Shown here one piece after another: positions 25,903-33,911 of a stretch of DNA of 64,000 nt; positions within the stretch are counted from its first letter, which is position 1; each line of letters starts with the position of its first letter. Origin of the DNA: Bradyrhizobium diazoefficiens (lineage in GTDB: Bacteria; Pseudomonadota; Alphaproteobacteria; Rhizobiales; Xanthobacteraceae); contig NZ_CP067100.1 of assembly GCF_016616235.1 (NCBI RefSeq), positions 310,001 through 374,000 of the forward strand, in the 5' to 3' direction. The notes below the pieces were generated by a model. The model did no database searches. It was not told the DNA's origin and saw only the letters and a program-made list of their open reading frames with translations. The translations under genes were made by a program, and so were the position numbers.

Positions 25903-27204
25903 TTACTGAAGCGCCTCGCCGTGCTGGGTGATATCGAGGCCCTCCAGCTCCTGCTCGCGCGACACCCGCAAGGGCACGAACAGGCCGACCAGCTTGAGCA
26001 GCACAAAACTCACGCCGGCCGACCAGACGAAGGTGACGGCGACGCCGTAGAACTGGATCAGAAGCTGCTGCGGATGACCTTCGAGCAGGCCGGCGGTGCC
26101 GCCGATCGCGCTGGTCGCGAACACGCCGGCGAGCAGCGTGCCGGTCAGGCCGCCGATGCCGTGGACGCCGAACACGTCGAGTGAATCGTCATAGTCGAAG
26201 CGATGCTTCAGCCAGGTACAGGCCCAGTAGCAGACCGCGCCGGCAACGATGCCGATGACGATGCCGTGCCACGGCGCGACGAAGCCGGAGGCCGGTGTGA
26301 TGGTGCCGAGCCCTGCGACCGCGCCGGAGATCATGCCGAGCACCGAGGGCTTGCGCCGCGTCGACCATTCGATCGCGCCCCAGGTCAGTGCGCCGGAGCA
26401 GGCGGCCAGATGGGTCGCGATGATCGCCATCACCGCGCGCGAATTGGCCGCGCCCGCCGAGCCGCCGTTGAAGCCGAACCAGCCGACCCACAGCAGCCCG
26501 GTGCCCATCACCGCGAGCGACAGATCGAACGGCGAGAGATTTTCGCTACCGTAGCCGTGACGGCGTCCCATCACCTTGGCGGCGACGAGACCGGCGGTGC
26601 CGGCCGACAGATGCACCACGAGGCCGCCGGCGAAATCCATCACCCCCATGCTGTTGAGGAAGCCGCCGCCCCAGACCCAATGCGCCAGCGGAATGTAGAC
26701 GAAGATAAACCAGGCGACGGAGAACAAGAGATAAGCGGAGAACCGCATCCGGTCTGCGACCGAGCCGGCGACCAGCGCCACCGTGATGATGGCGAACGTC
26801 ATCTGGTACAGCATGAACAGCGATTCCGGGATCGTCTTCGCCGCCGGATTGACGCTGTCCATGGTCATGCCGGCGAGGAACCAGCGGTCGAGCGAGCCGA
26901 TCCACGGGCCATCGCCGACGAAGCACAGCGAATAGCCGAACGCGACCCAGAGAATGGAGATCAGCGTCACCGCGGCGAGGCTCTGCGCCATAGTCGCAAG
27001 CACGTTCTTCTTGCGCACCATGCCGGAGTAGAACAGCGCCAGTCCCGGGATCGTCATCATCAGCACCAGCGCGGTGGCGACGATCATCCAGGCGGTGTCG
27101 GCGGTGTTGATTTCGGAAGCCGCGGCGCGCGCCGGCGAAGCCATCACGGACACACATCCGATCGGCGCAGCCATAGCAGCTGCGCGGCGCAACAATCCCG
27201 CCAT
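25903..27204 (-). CDS. amtB: Ammonium transporter AmtB (module 2)
   Basis: Second ammonium channel, 433 residues, with signal peptide and about 11 membrane helices. MTIPGLALFYSGMVRKKN, the FNGGSAGAANSRAV helix and VFGVHGIGGLTGTLLAG are conserved; the last segment shows the pore histidine. It lacks the long alanine-rich periplasmic insertion of the module 1 protein. The ATG at 27204 follows GGGGGAAAATG, a strong ribosome-binding site. glnK (module 2) lies 131 nt upstream on the same strand. The two transporters are divergent enough to differ in affinity or regulation. Confidence 0.94.
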   Translation of the reverse strand: MAGLLRRAAAMAAPIGCVSVMASPARAAASEINTADTAWMIVATALVLMMTIPGLALFYSGMVRKKNVLATMAQSLAAVTLISILWVAFGYSLCFVGDGPWIGSLDRWFLAGMTMDSVNPAAKTIPESLFMLYQMTFAIITVALVAGSVADRMRFSAYLLFSVAWFIFVYIPLAHWVWGGGFLNSMGVMDFAGGLVVHLSAGTAGLVAAKVMGRRHGYGSENLSPFDLSLAVMGTGLLWVGWFGFNGGSAGAANSRAVMAIIATHLAACSGALTWGAIEWSTRRKPSVLGMISGAVAGLGTITPASGFVAPWHGIVIGIVAGAVCYWACTWLKHRFDYDDSLDVFGVHGIGGLTGTLLAGVFATSAIGGTAGLLEGHPQQLLIQFYGVAVTFVWSAGVSFVLLKLVGLFVPLRVSREQELEGLDITQHGEALQ

Positions 27205-27335
27205 GTCATTTTCCCCCGGGCACAGTAATGGCGTCGCACGCGTGGCGTCGTTGCCGGTGCGATCGAAGAAGATCAGAGCGTTTTCAAGCGAAGTGGATAC
27301 CGGTTCGCGTGAAGAAAACGCGTCGAAAACAAAAT

Positions 27336-27725
<390 letters not shown>

Positions 27726-27909
27726 TCAATCTGGCATCTTTCCGGGCAAATGGCATAAAAAAGTTGCAGATTGAAGCGGAAAAACGCTTGGCCATGTGAA
27801 TGGCCGCCTCTGTACAGGGCAGCCGTTCATCCGTCACAATGCAATTTTGGCATGGATACGGTGAACCCGCGCCTGCCGAGCGGTACATAAGTATTTTGGG
27901 GGACGCGTC

Positions 27910-28809
27910 ATGGCGACTTGGTTCTACGCATCCGAGGGCAAGCAGCAGGGGCCGTTTCCGGAGGGGCAATTCCGCGAGCTCATCGCCCAGGGCGTCGTGC
28001 GCGCCGATACGCTGGTGTGGTCCGAAGGCATGGCCGGCTGGCAGAAGGCCGCCGAAATCCCCGGCCTGATCGGCGGCGGTGCACCGCCGATGATGCCGGC
28101 GAGCGGTCCTCCGATGGGTGGTGGTGGTTATGCCAGCAGCGGCTACGCTGGTGGCGCCGGCGGAGGATCGCTGGCGGTTGATTTCGGCATCCTCGAGTTC
28201 ACCTGGCGCACGCTCGTGTTGGTGATCGGCTCTTGCTTCGTCATTCCGGTGCCGTGGCTGTTCGTCTGGTACACGAACTGGATCGTACCCTGCGTCAAGG
28301 TCCCCGGCCGACCCAATCTCAGCTTCACCGGCAATGCGATGACATTGGTGCCGTGGTTTTTCGGCTTCATCGCGTTTGCGATCGTGATCGGCTTCATCGG
28401 CAGCCAGCTGCTCAGCAATCTGCTGTTCATCGTGCAGATCGTGCTCTACTGGCTCCTGATCAAATGGATGGTCGCGAACCTTGCCTCCAACGGGCAGCCG
28501 CTCGGCCTCAGCTTCAGCGGCTCGGTCTGGGCCTATATCGGCTGGAACCTGCTGTTCGCGATCTCCATGATCACCATCATCGGCTGGGCCTGGGTCGCCG
28601 CAGCCCAGATGCGCTGGTTCTGCCGCAATATCGAAGGCACGCGCCGCGAGATCGTGTTCAAGGGCAGCGGTCTCGAGATTCTCTGGCGCGGAATCGTGGC
28701 AGCGATCCTGTTCTGCCTCATCATCCCGATCCCATGGGTGTATCGCTGGATCATGAACTGGTTCGCATCGCAGACCGAGCTCGCGCCCCGCGGCGCGCTC
28801 GGAGCGTGA
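27910..28809 (+). CDS. GYF_2 (DUF4339) and DUF898-like membrane protein
   Basis: A 299-residue protein of unknown function. Residues 1-50 form a GYF_2/DUF4339 module (WFYASEGKQQGPFPEGQFRELIAQG...LVWSEGMAGWQKA), thought to mediate protein contacts. A Gly/Pro/Met-rich linker follows, then a C-terminal integral membrane part with five or six helices resembling YjgN/DUF898 proteins. The start is the ATG at 27910 following a GGGGGACGCGTC segment. It is divergent from glnK (module 2) and convergent with tesB, separated from the latter by a strong hairpin. Confidence 0.8.
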   Translation: MATWFYASEGKQQGPFPEGQFRELIAQGVVRADTLVWSEGMAGWQKAAEIPGLIGGGAPPMMPASGPPMGGGGYASSGYAGGAGGGSLAVDFGILEFTWRTLVLVIGSCFVIPVPWLFVWYTNWIVPCVKVPGRPNLSFTGNAMTLVPWFFGFIAFAIVIGFIGSQLLSNLLFIVQIVLYWLLIKWMVANLASNGQPLGLSFSGSVWAYIGWNLLFAISMITIIGWAWVAAAQMRWFCRNIEGTRREIVFKGSGLEILWRGIVAAILFCLIIPIPWVYRWIMNWFASQTELAPRGALGA

Positions 28810-28817
28810 TCTGAAAA

Positions 28818-28847
28818 GCTCCAGGCGCGCTTCAGCGCGCCTGGAGC
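28818..28847 (-). terminator. Rho-independent terminator after tesB
   Basis: A 13-bp perfect stem (GCTCCAGGCGCGC) with a 4-nt loop is followed by TTTTC on the minus strand, 2 nt after the tesB stop. It can also stop readthrough from the convergent GYF_2 gene. Confidence 0.9.
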
Positions 28848-28849
28848 GA

Positions 28850-29713
28850 TCAGCTCCGGCGCTCGCGCACCGAGCCTTCCTGCGCGACCGAGGCCACCAG
28901 CGTGCCGTCGGGCTTGAAGATCGAGCCGCGGGTCAGGCCGCGGCCTGATTGCGCGCTCGGCGAATCCTGGGCGTAGAGCAGCCATTCGTCGGCGCGAAAC
29001 GGGCGGTGAAACCACATCGCATGGTCGAGGCTCGCCGGCATCATGCGCTTGTCGAACAGCGTGCGGCCATAGCGTGCCATGATCGCATCGAGCAGCGAAA
29101 AGTCCGAGGCATAGGCCAGCGCACACATGTGCAGCGCCGGATCGTCCGGCAGCTTCGCCGCGGTCCTGATCCAGACGTGGATGCGGCCGTCGTCGATCTT
29201 CTGGCCGAAATAGCGGCCGAGCTCGACCGGCCGCAGCTCGATCGGACGATCGGATTCATAGTAGCGGCGGATGAACTCCGGCATCTCGCGGAACATCGGC
29301 TGCTTCGCCACCTCCTCCGCTGTGAGTTTTTCCGGCGGCGGCACGTCGGGCATCTTGTCCTGGTGATCGAATGCGGTCTCCTCGTCGGCGTGGAACGACA
29401 CCATGATCGAGAAGATCGCGTTGCCGTGCTGGATCGCGGTGACGCGCCGCGTCGAATAGCTCTTGCCGTCGCGCAGGCGCTCGACCTGATAGATGATCGG
29501 GATCTGCGGATCGCCGGGCAGGATGAAATAGCAGTGCAGCGAATGCGGCAGCCGGTCCTCGACCGTGCGGCAGGCCGCGACCATGGCCTGCCCGATCACC
29601 TGGCCGCCGAACACCCGCTGCCAGCTCGTCTTCGGGCTGTTGCCGCGGAACAGATTCACCTCGAGCTGTTCGAGGTCGAGGATCGAGATCAGGTCGATCA
29701 GGCTTTTGGACAT
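28850..29713 (-). CDS. tesB: Acyl-CoA thioesterase II
   Basis: Double hot-dog thioesterase that hydrolyses medium- and long-chain acyl-CoA, 287 residues. The N-terminal domain has FGGQVIGQAMVAACRTV and LPHSLHCYFILPGDPQIPIIYQVERLRDGKSYSTRRVTA, the most diagnostic TesB stretch. The C-terminal domain has LDHAMWFHRPFRADEWLLYAQDSPSAQSGRGLTRG, whose aspartate and serine match the active site. Start ATG at 29713. It is transcribed away from the ubiquinone hydroxylase gene. Confidence 0.96.
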   Translation of the reverse strand: MSKSLIDLISILDLEQLEVNLFRGNSPKTSWQRVFGGQVIGQAMVAACRTVEDRLPHSLHCYFILPGDPQIPIIYQVERLRDGKSYSTRRVTAIQHGNAIFSIMVSFHADEETAFDHQDKMPDVPPPEKLTAEEVAKQPMFREMPEFIRRYYESDRPIELRPVELGRYFGQKIDDGRIHVWIRTAAKLPDDPALHMCALAYASDFSLLDAIMARYGRTLFDKRMMPASLDHAMWFHRPFRADEWLLYAQDSPSAQSGRGLTRGSIFKPDGTLVASVAQEGSVRERRS

Positions 29714-29734
29714 ATGGTGCTTTCAAATGTCGCG

Positions 29735-29773
29735 TCATTCCGGGGCGTTGCGCTGACGCGCGCCCCGGAATGA
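29735..29773. repeat. CCGGAATGA palindromic repeat, small copy
   Basis: TCATTCCGGGGCG (29735-29747) pairs with CGCCCCGGAATGA (29761-29773). It belongs to the same family as 15641-15741 and lies in the divergent tesB-ubiH space. Confidence 0.8.
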
Positions 29774-29864
29774 CACATTCGGGCCGTTCCGCCCTTGTTT
29801 CACCGCACTGTTTCGCCCAGCTCAAGTCTGCTAGCAAGACCAGGAATTGGCCGGGAAGCTTGGT

Positions 29865-31085
29865 ATGTCGGTACAGGGTAGCATTGTCATCGGCGGCGGC
29901 GCGTTTGCGGGCCTGGCGCTGGCTCTGGCGCTACGCCAGGGGCTCGGGCCCGAGATTCCCGTCATCGTCGCCGACCCCGCGCTCGGCACGCGGCCGAGCC
30001 GCGATCCGCGCGCGACCGCGATCGTGGCCGCCTGCCGCCGCCTGTTCGAGGCGATCGGCGCCTGGGACGACGTCAGGGGCGAGGCCCAGCCGATCCTCGA
30101 CATGGTCGTGACCGATTCGAAGCTGGAGGACGCCACCCGTCCGGTGTTCCTGAACTTTGCCGGCGATGTCGCGCCGGGCGAGCCGTTCGCGCATATGATC
30201 GAGAACCGCCGCCTGATCGATGCGCTGGTGGTGCGGGCCGAGGCCGAGGGCATCGATCTCCGCGCGACCGTTGTATCCTCTTACGATGCGCGTCCCGAAG
30301 GCATCGAGGTGACACTCGGCGACGGCAGCGCCGTCGCGGCCAGCCTTCTTGTCGCCGCCGATGGTGCGAAGTCGAAGCTGCGCGAGCGCGCCGGCATCGT
30401 CACCCATGGTTGGGAGTACGACCAGTCCGGCATCGTCGTCACCGTCGGCCACGAGCGCGATCACGAGGGCCGCGCCGAAGAGCACTTTCTGCCCGCAGGC
30501 CCGTTCGCGATCCTGCCGCTATCCGGCAAGCGGTCCTCGCTGGTGTGGACCGAGCGCCGGGCTGAGGCCGCGCGCATCGTTGCGCTGAGCGAGGGCGAGT
30601 TTCACGCCGAGCTCGAGCAGCGCTTCGGCCTGCATCTCGGCGAGGTCAAAGCGCTCGACAAGCCGCGCGCATTCCCGCTGTCCTATTTCGTTGCACGCTC
30701 CTTCATCGCCGAGCGCCTGGCGCTGGTCGGCGATTCCGCCCATGTCATTCACCCCATTGCGGGCCAGGGCCTCAACATGGGGCTGAAGGACGTCGCCGCG
30801 CTGGCGGAAGTCGTCGTCGATGCCGCGCGGCTCGGCATGGATCTCGGCGGTGCCGACGTGCTCGAGCGCTATCAGCGCTGGCGCCGTTTCGACACCATGG
30901 CGATGGGCGTTGCCACCAACTCGCTGAACTTCCTGTTCTCCAATCAGTCGACCTTGCTGCGCACCGTCCGCGACATCGGCCTCGGCCTCGTCGACCGCGC
31001 GCCTCCGCTGAAAAATCTCTTCATCCGCCAGGCCGCCGGGCTGACGGGCGAGGTGCCAAGGCTGTTGAAGGGCGAGGCGTTGTAA
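29865..31085 (+). CDS. UbiH/UbiF/COQ6-family FAD monooxygenase
   Basis: Flavin monooxygenase of 406 residues predicted to hydroxylate the ring during ubiquinone biosynthesis. The N-terminal FAD-binding motif is IGGGAFAGLALALAL. The second FAD motif, LVGDSAHVIHPIAGQGLNMGLKDV near residues 290-310, is the UbiH family signature. The ATG at 29865 follows GGGAAGCTTGGT. Which ring position it uses cannot be read from the sequence; several alphaproteobacteria use one such enzyme for more than one position, so I give no symbol. Confidence 0.92.
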   Translation: MSVQGSIVIGGGAFAGLALALALRQGLGPEIPVIVADPALGTRPSRDPRATAIVAACRRLFEAIGAWDDVRGEAQPILDMVVTDSKLEDATRPVFLNFAGDVAPGEPFAHMIENRRLIDALVVRAEAEGIDLRATVVSSYDARPEGIEVTLGDGSAVAASLLVAADGAKSKLRERAGIVTHGWEYDQSGIVVTVGHERDHEGRAEEHFLPAGPFAILPLSGKRSSLVWTERRAEAARIVALSEGEFHAELEQRFGLHLGEVKALDKPRAFPLSYFVARSFIAERLALVGDSAHVIHPIAGQGLNMGLKDVAALAEVVVDAARLGMDLGGADVLERYQRWRRFDTMAMGVATNSLNFLFSNQSTLLRTVRDIGLGLVDRAPPLKNLFIRQAAGLTGEVPRLLKGEAL

Positions 31086-31139
31086 GGGGCCAATGGTGAA
31101 TAGCGAGTAGGTCCACTCGCCATTCCCTATTCGCCACCC

Positions 31140-31337
31140 TCAATCGATCTTCCTGGCCTCTTCCGGCAGCATGATCGGAATGCCGTCGCGGATCGGATAA
31201 GCGAGCTTGGCGCTGCGCGAGATCAGTTCCTGCTTTGCGGCGTCAAACTCCAGCGGACCCTTGGTCAGCGGGCAGACCAGGATCTCCAGCAATTTGGGAT
31301 CGACACTGGGTTCGGGGCGTTCGGTGGGCGCGTTCAT
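31140..31337 (-). CDS. Trm112 family small zinc-ribbon-like protein
   Basis: A 65-residue Trm112/UPF0434 protein: [47 protein letters not shown] is diagnostic. In eukaryotes Trm112 stabilises several methyltransferases; the bacterial role is unknown. Only one cysteine of the zinc site is present. The ATG at 31337 follows GGAGACCG. It lies convergent with the monooxygenase gene after 54 nt. Confidence 0.9.
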   Translation of the reverse strand: MNAPTERPEPSVDPKLLEILVCPLTKGPLEFDAAKQELISRSAKLAYPIRDGIPIMLPEEARKID

Positions 31338-31397
31338 TTCGGTCTCCGGGATCGGTTGCCTCTAGCACAGAAAATTGTGCTCGCCCATTCTCACCGT

Positions 31398-31928
31398 TCA
31401 GGCGGAAACCATCCGCAGCAGCTCGTCGATCAGGCCCTGGAGCCGCGCCGCCGGCACCGGCGTGCCCGACAGGGCAAAGCCGAGAAATGTCCAGTACAGG
31501 ATCTGCGCGCGCGCCTGCGCCGGCGCGGGTGCGAGCCCGCGCTTTGCGAGCAAGGCCTCGATATAGTCGATCCTGCGGCGGTCGATCGCGCGGACCGCGG
31601 CTTGCGCGGCCGCATCGAACGCGGCCCAGTTGCGCACGGCCCGCTCGAGGTCGAGCCGCGCGCCAAAGGACCTTCGCAGCAGCGCCTTGAGCGGCTCGCC
31701 GCTGGCGGCCTCAACATCGGCGATGATCTGCTCGGCCGCGATCTCGCGCCAGCGCTTCAGAATGGCGGCGTGGAACGCGCCGAGATCGGCGAAATGCCAA
31801 TAGAAACTGCCGCGCGACACGCCCATGGCTTTCGCCAGCGGATCGGCCTTCAGTGCGGTGAAGCCGCTTTTGGCGAGTGCCTTGAGGCCCTGATTGATCC
31901 AGTCGTCGGCGGAAAGCTGCTCGGCCAT
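31398..31928 (-). CDS. TetR-family transcriptional repressor
   Basis: TetR-type regulator: an N-terminal HTH (GLKALAKSGFTALKADPLAKAMGVSRGSFYWHFADLGAFHAAILKRW) followed by a ligand-binding helical domain. The frame is open from an ATG at 31952, which gives 184 residues, but that codon overlaps an operator palindrome. I prefer the ATG at 31928, preceded by GGAACCCCGAC, giving 176 residues. It is divergent from a small membrane protein, with two palindromes between them. Confidence 0.9.
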   Translation of the reverse strand: MAEQLSADDWINQGLKALAKSGFTALKADPLAKAMGVSRGSFYWHFADLGAFHAAILKRWREIAAEQIIADVEAASGEPLKALLRRSFGARLDLERAVRNWAAFDAAAQAAVRAIDRRRIDYIEALLAKRGLAPAPAQARAQILYWTFLGFALSGTPVPAARLQGLIDELLRMVSA

Positions 31929-31950
31929 GTCGGGGTTCCAAAAGTCCGCC

Positions 31951-31964
31951 ATACACTAGTGTAT
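31951..31964. promoter_or_regulatory. TetR operator 1
   Basis: ATACACTAGTGTAT is a perfect 14-bp palindrome immediately next to the -35 hexamer of the rightward promoter and overlapping the beginning of the regulator frame, so it fits a repressor site controlling both directions. Confidence 0.75.
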
Positions 31965-31992
31965 TGACAGGCGATCAGCCAGCGCTTAATCA
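31964..31992 (+). promoter_or_regulatory. Promoter of the TetR-controlled membrane-protein gene
   Basis: TTGACA at 31964-31969 is a perfect -35 hexamer; TAATCA at 31987-31992 is a weak -10 after 17 nt. It is flanked by the two ATACAC...TGTAT palindromes, which would occlude it when the repressor is bound. Confidence 0.6.
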
Positions 31993-31995
31993 ACC

Positions 31996-32009
31996 ATACA
32001 CAACTGTAT
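31996..32009. promoter_or_regulatory. TetR operator 2 (imperfect)
   Basis: ATACACAACTGTAT is a relative of the perfect operator at 31951-31964, keeping the ATACA/TGTAT arms. It lies just downstream of the promoter and upstream of the ribosome-binding site. Confidence 0.65.
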
Positions 32010-32019
32010 GGAGACATCG

Positions 32020-32370
32020 ATGCGTGATCTCTTGCTCCAATGCGCCGGCGTCCTGACCATTGCCGTGGCCCTCATCCACGGCTATCTCGGCGAAGCCAAG
32101 GTGTTCGCCCGCGCCCGCATCGAGCCGGAGCGGCTGCGCACCCTGATCCGCCTGGTCTGGCAGGCCTCGACCGTCGCCTGGATCGGCGGCGGCGTGCTGC
32201 TGATCGCAACGCCTTGGATGGGCTCCGAGCCCGCGCGCCACTGGATCGTGGTCACCATGGCCTGCGTGTTCGGCTTCTCCGCTTTCGCCAACGCATGGGC
32301 CACGCGCGGCCGCCACTTCGGCTGGATGATGCTCACCACCGTTGTCGCGCTCGCGGTCGCGGGCTATTAG
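32020..32370 (+). CDS. Small membrane protein, TetR-controlled
   Basis: A 116-residue protein of unknown function with four predicted membrane helices (LLLQCAGVLTIAVALIHGYLG; TVAWIGGGVLLIATPWM; WIVVTMACVFGFSAFANAWA; GWMMLTTVVALAVAGY). I start at the ATG at 32020, preceded by GGAGACATCG; an ATG at 32008 overlaps operator 2. It is controlled by the divergent TetR repressor, judging by the two palindromes. Its substrate or stress is unknown. Confidence 0.8.
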   Translation: MRDLLLQCAGVLTIAVALIHGYLGEAKVFARARIEPERLRTLIRLVWQASTVAWIGGGVLLIATPWMGSEPARHWIVVTMACVFGFSAFANAWATRGRHFGWMMLTTVVALAVAGY

Positions 32371-32564
32371 GTAGCGCGCATTGGCTTCGTGAGGCGTAAG
32401 GCCGCAGCGGCGCCGACGCATGCAGAGCGCGCTGATCTTTTTCGGATCGTTAGAGTAAATCTAAGGCCGACCAGCCCGGACCGGATTGACTTCACCTCCC
32501 CCTTTGCTTCCTTCGGTTCGCTTCGCGGCTCCGCGCAGCGCCCACGACAGAGGAGGAGACGTTC

Positions 32565-32843
32565 GTGAAGGTCATTCGTGTTGTTGCCATTGCACTGACG
32601 GTCGGGATCGGCATGAGCTCGGCGGCGATGGCCGACGGTTTCAAGAACTGCACCAAGATCGATAAGGCGTCATGGAAGCCGGCCAGCGAAGCCGAAGCCA
32701 AGGCCAAGGCGGCCGGCTACGAGGTGCGGCGCTCCAAGATCGAAGGCTCGTGCTATGAGGTCTACGGCGTCAAGGAAGGCAAGCTCTACGAGCTGTTCTA
32801 CAGCCCGGAAGATCTGAGCCTGAAGCACACGATCGCCAAATGA
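32565..32843 (+). CDS. Secreted PepSY-domain small protein
   Basis: A 92-residue protein with signal peptide (VVAIALTVGIGMSSAAMA) and a single PepSY-like module, AEAKAKAAGYEVRRSKIEGSCYEVYGVKEGKLYELFYSPEDLSLKH. The GTG at 32565 follows AGGAGGAG. PepSY modules occur in secreted or membrane proteins and in flavin/haem redox gene groups. It lies 35 nt upstream of the cytochrome b561 gene on the same strand and probably shares an operon with it. Confidence 0.82.
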   Translation: MKVIRVVAIALTVGIGMSSAAMADGFKNCTKIDKASWKPASEAEAKAKAAGYEVRRSKIEGSCYEVYGVKEGKLYELFYSPEDLSLKHTIAK

Positions 32844-32878
32844 TCTGCGCAAAGTAATCATTCAGGAGTGGTCCCGGC

Positions 32879-33472
32879 TTGATCGACGAAGCGGTGCCAG
32901 ACACGCGCGGGGCGTCCGACAGGACCCCCGTGGATCGAATTGCATCGCGGACGGTCGCCGTCTGGGACCTCCCGCTGCGCCTGTGGCACTGGGCTCTCGC
33001 GGCCAGCATCCTGGCCGCGTGGTTCACCCCCACCGTCTATGACCGACTTCATCGCATCCTCGGCTATACGGTGCTCGCCTTCGTCGCCTTCCGCCTGGTC
33101 TGGGGGTTTTGCGGCAGCCGCTATTCGCGCTTCCGCATGATCGGCGTCAGGCTGCGTGCCGCGCCAGGCTATCTCCTGAATCTGCGCCGCGGCATCACGG
33201 GCCGCTATATCGGGCTCAATCCCGCCGGCACCTTGATGCTGGTAGCGCTGCTGCTGTCGATTGCCGTCTCTGCCATCACAGGCGCGATGTCGGTGACCGT
33301 GACCTTCTTCGGCGTGTGGTGGGTCGAGGACACCCACCACTATTCATCGGACGCGGTCATGGTGCTGGTGGTGCTCCACGTTCTGGGCGTGGTGCTGATG
33401 AGCCTGCTCCAGCGCGAGAACCTGATCCGCGCGATGATCACCGGCCGCAAGCGTATCCGGCATCATCAGTGA
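32879..33472 (+). CDS. Cytochrome b561-family membrane protein
   Basis: A 197-residue inner-membrane b-type cytochrome with four helices. Histidines in the right places for two haems are seen in RLWHWALAASI, LHRILGYTVLAFVAFRLVWG, THHYSSDAVM and VVLHVLGVVL. The predicted start is a TTG at 32879; the first 25 residues are hydrophilic, so a later start is possible. With the PepSY protein upstream and the flavin genes downstream it is a good candidate for moving electrons across the membrane. Confidence 0.85.
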   Translation: MIDEAVPDTRGASDRTPVDRIASRTVAVWDLPLRLWHWALAASILAAWFTPTVYDRLHRILGYTVLAFVAFRLVWGFCGSRYSRFRMIGVRLRAAPGYLLNLRRGITGRYIGLNPAGTLMLVALLLSIAVSAITGAMSVTVTFFGVWWVEDTHHYSSDAVMVLVVLHVLGVVLMSLLQRENLIRAMITGRKRIRHHQ

Positions 33473-33506
33473 GTTGAGTTGGAAGGGCTGAGCCGCAGAC
33501 CCGGTC

Positions 33507-33633
33507 ACCTCTCCCGCTTGCGGGAGGGCTCGGCGCAAAGTGCCGGGTGAGGGCTCTCTCGTCCTGGGGGTTCTCGCTTGAGGAAGCACCCTCTCCCCGA
33601 CCCTCTCCCGCAAGCGAGAGAGGGAGCGCACCG
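33507..33633. repeat. CTCTCCCGC dispersed repeat, copy 2
   Basis: It opens with CACCTCTCCCGCTTGCGGGAG, runs through GGGTGAGGGCTCTCTCG and GGGGTTCTCGCTTGAGG, and closes with CCTCTCCCGCAAGCGAGAGAGG. It has the same order of parts as the copy at 21551-21696. Confidence 0.8.
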
Positions 33634-33824
33634 TATTCGCGGAAGCTCAGTCGCAAGATCATTGCAACGCGGGATCGCCGCTGGTGCGCTTGTTGGCGGG
33701 TCCACGTCGTCACCCTGATCGGGATTTCAGCTCCGTCGTTAGGTCGGGTATGGCGTGCTCGTGGGGCGACAACGGGCGACATAAGGTCTTTTGACTTATT
33801 TTAATTCTAATGTGGAGCGATTCT

Positions 33825-33836
33825 AGAAGCGCTTCT
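33825..33836. promoter_or_regulatory. Palindrome in the porin promoter region
   Basis: AGAAGCGCTTCT is a perfect palindrome about 76 nt before the porin start. It resembles an Irr-type iron control element (AGAA-N3-TTCT) but has four central bases rather than three, so I leave the regulator open. Confidence 0.4.
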
Positions 33837-33911
33837 GAACGTTTCTGCTTCCCAAGAGCGCACCTGCCAGCTTCTCCTGCGGCCGGATGTCGCAACTCTT
33901 TGGGGGCTCAC

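Larger units (their letters stand above)
33473..33911. other. Intergenic region upstream of the porin gene
   Basis: The left part (33507-33633) is copy 2 of the CTCTCCCGC repeat. The right part is AT-richer and should hold the porin promoter; it contains overlapping palindromes TTCTAGAA (33821-33828) and AGAAGCGCTTCT (33825-33836). No gene is visible. Confidence 0.6.

Noticed and set aside
33821..33836. Irr iron-control element before the porin gene
   Set aside because: The palindrome has four central bases instead of three and lacks the full TTTAGAA/TTCTAAA arms, so only a neutral palindrome is annotated.
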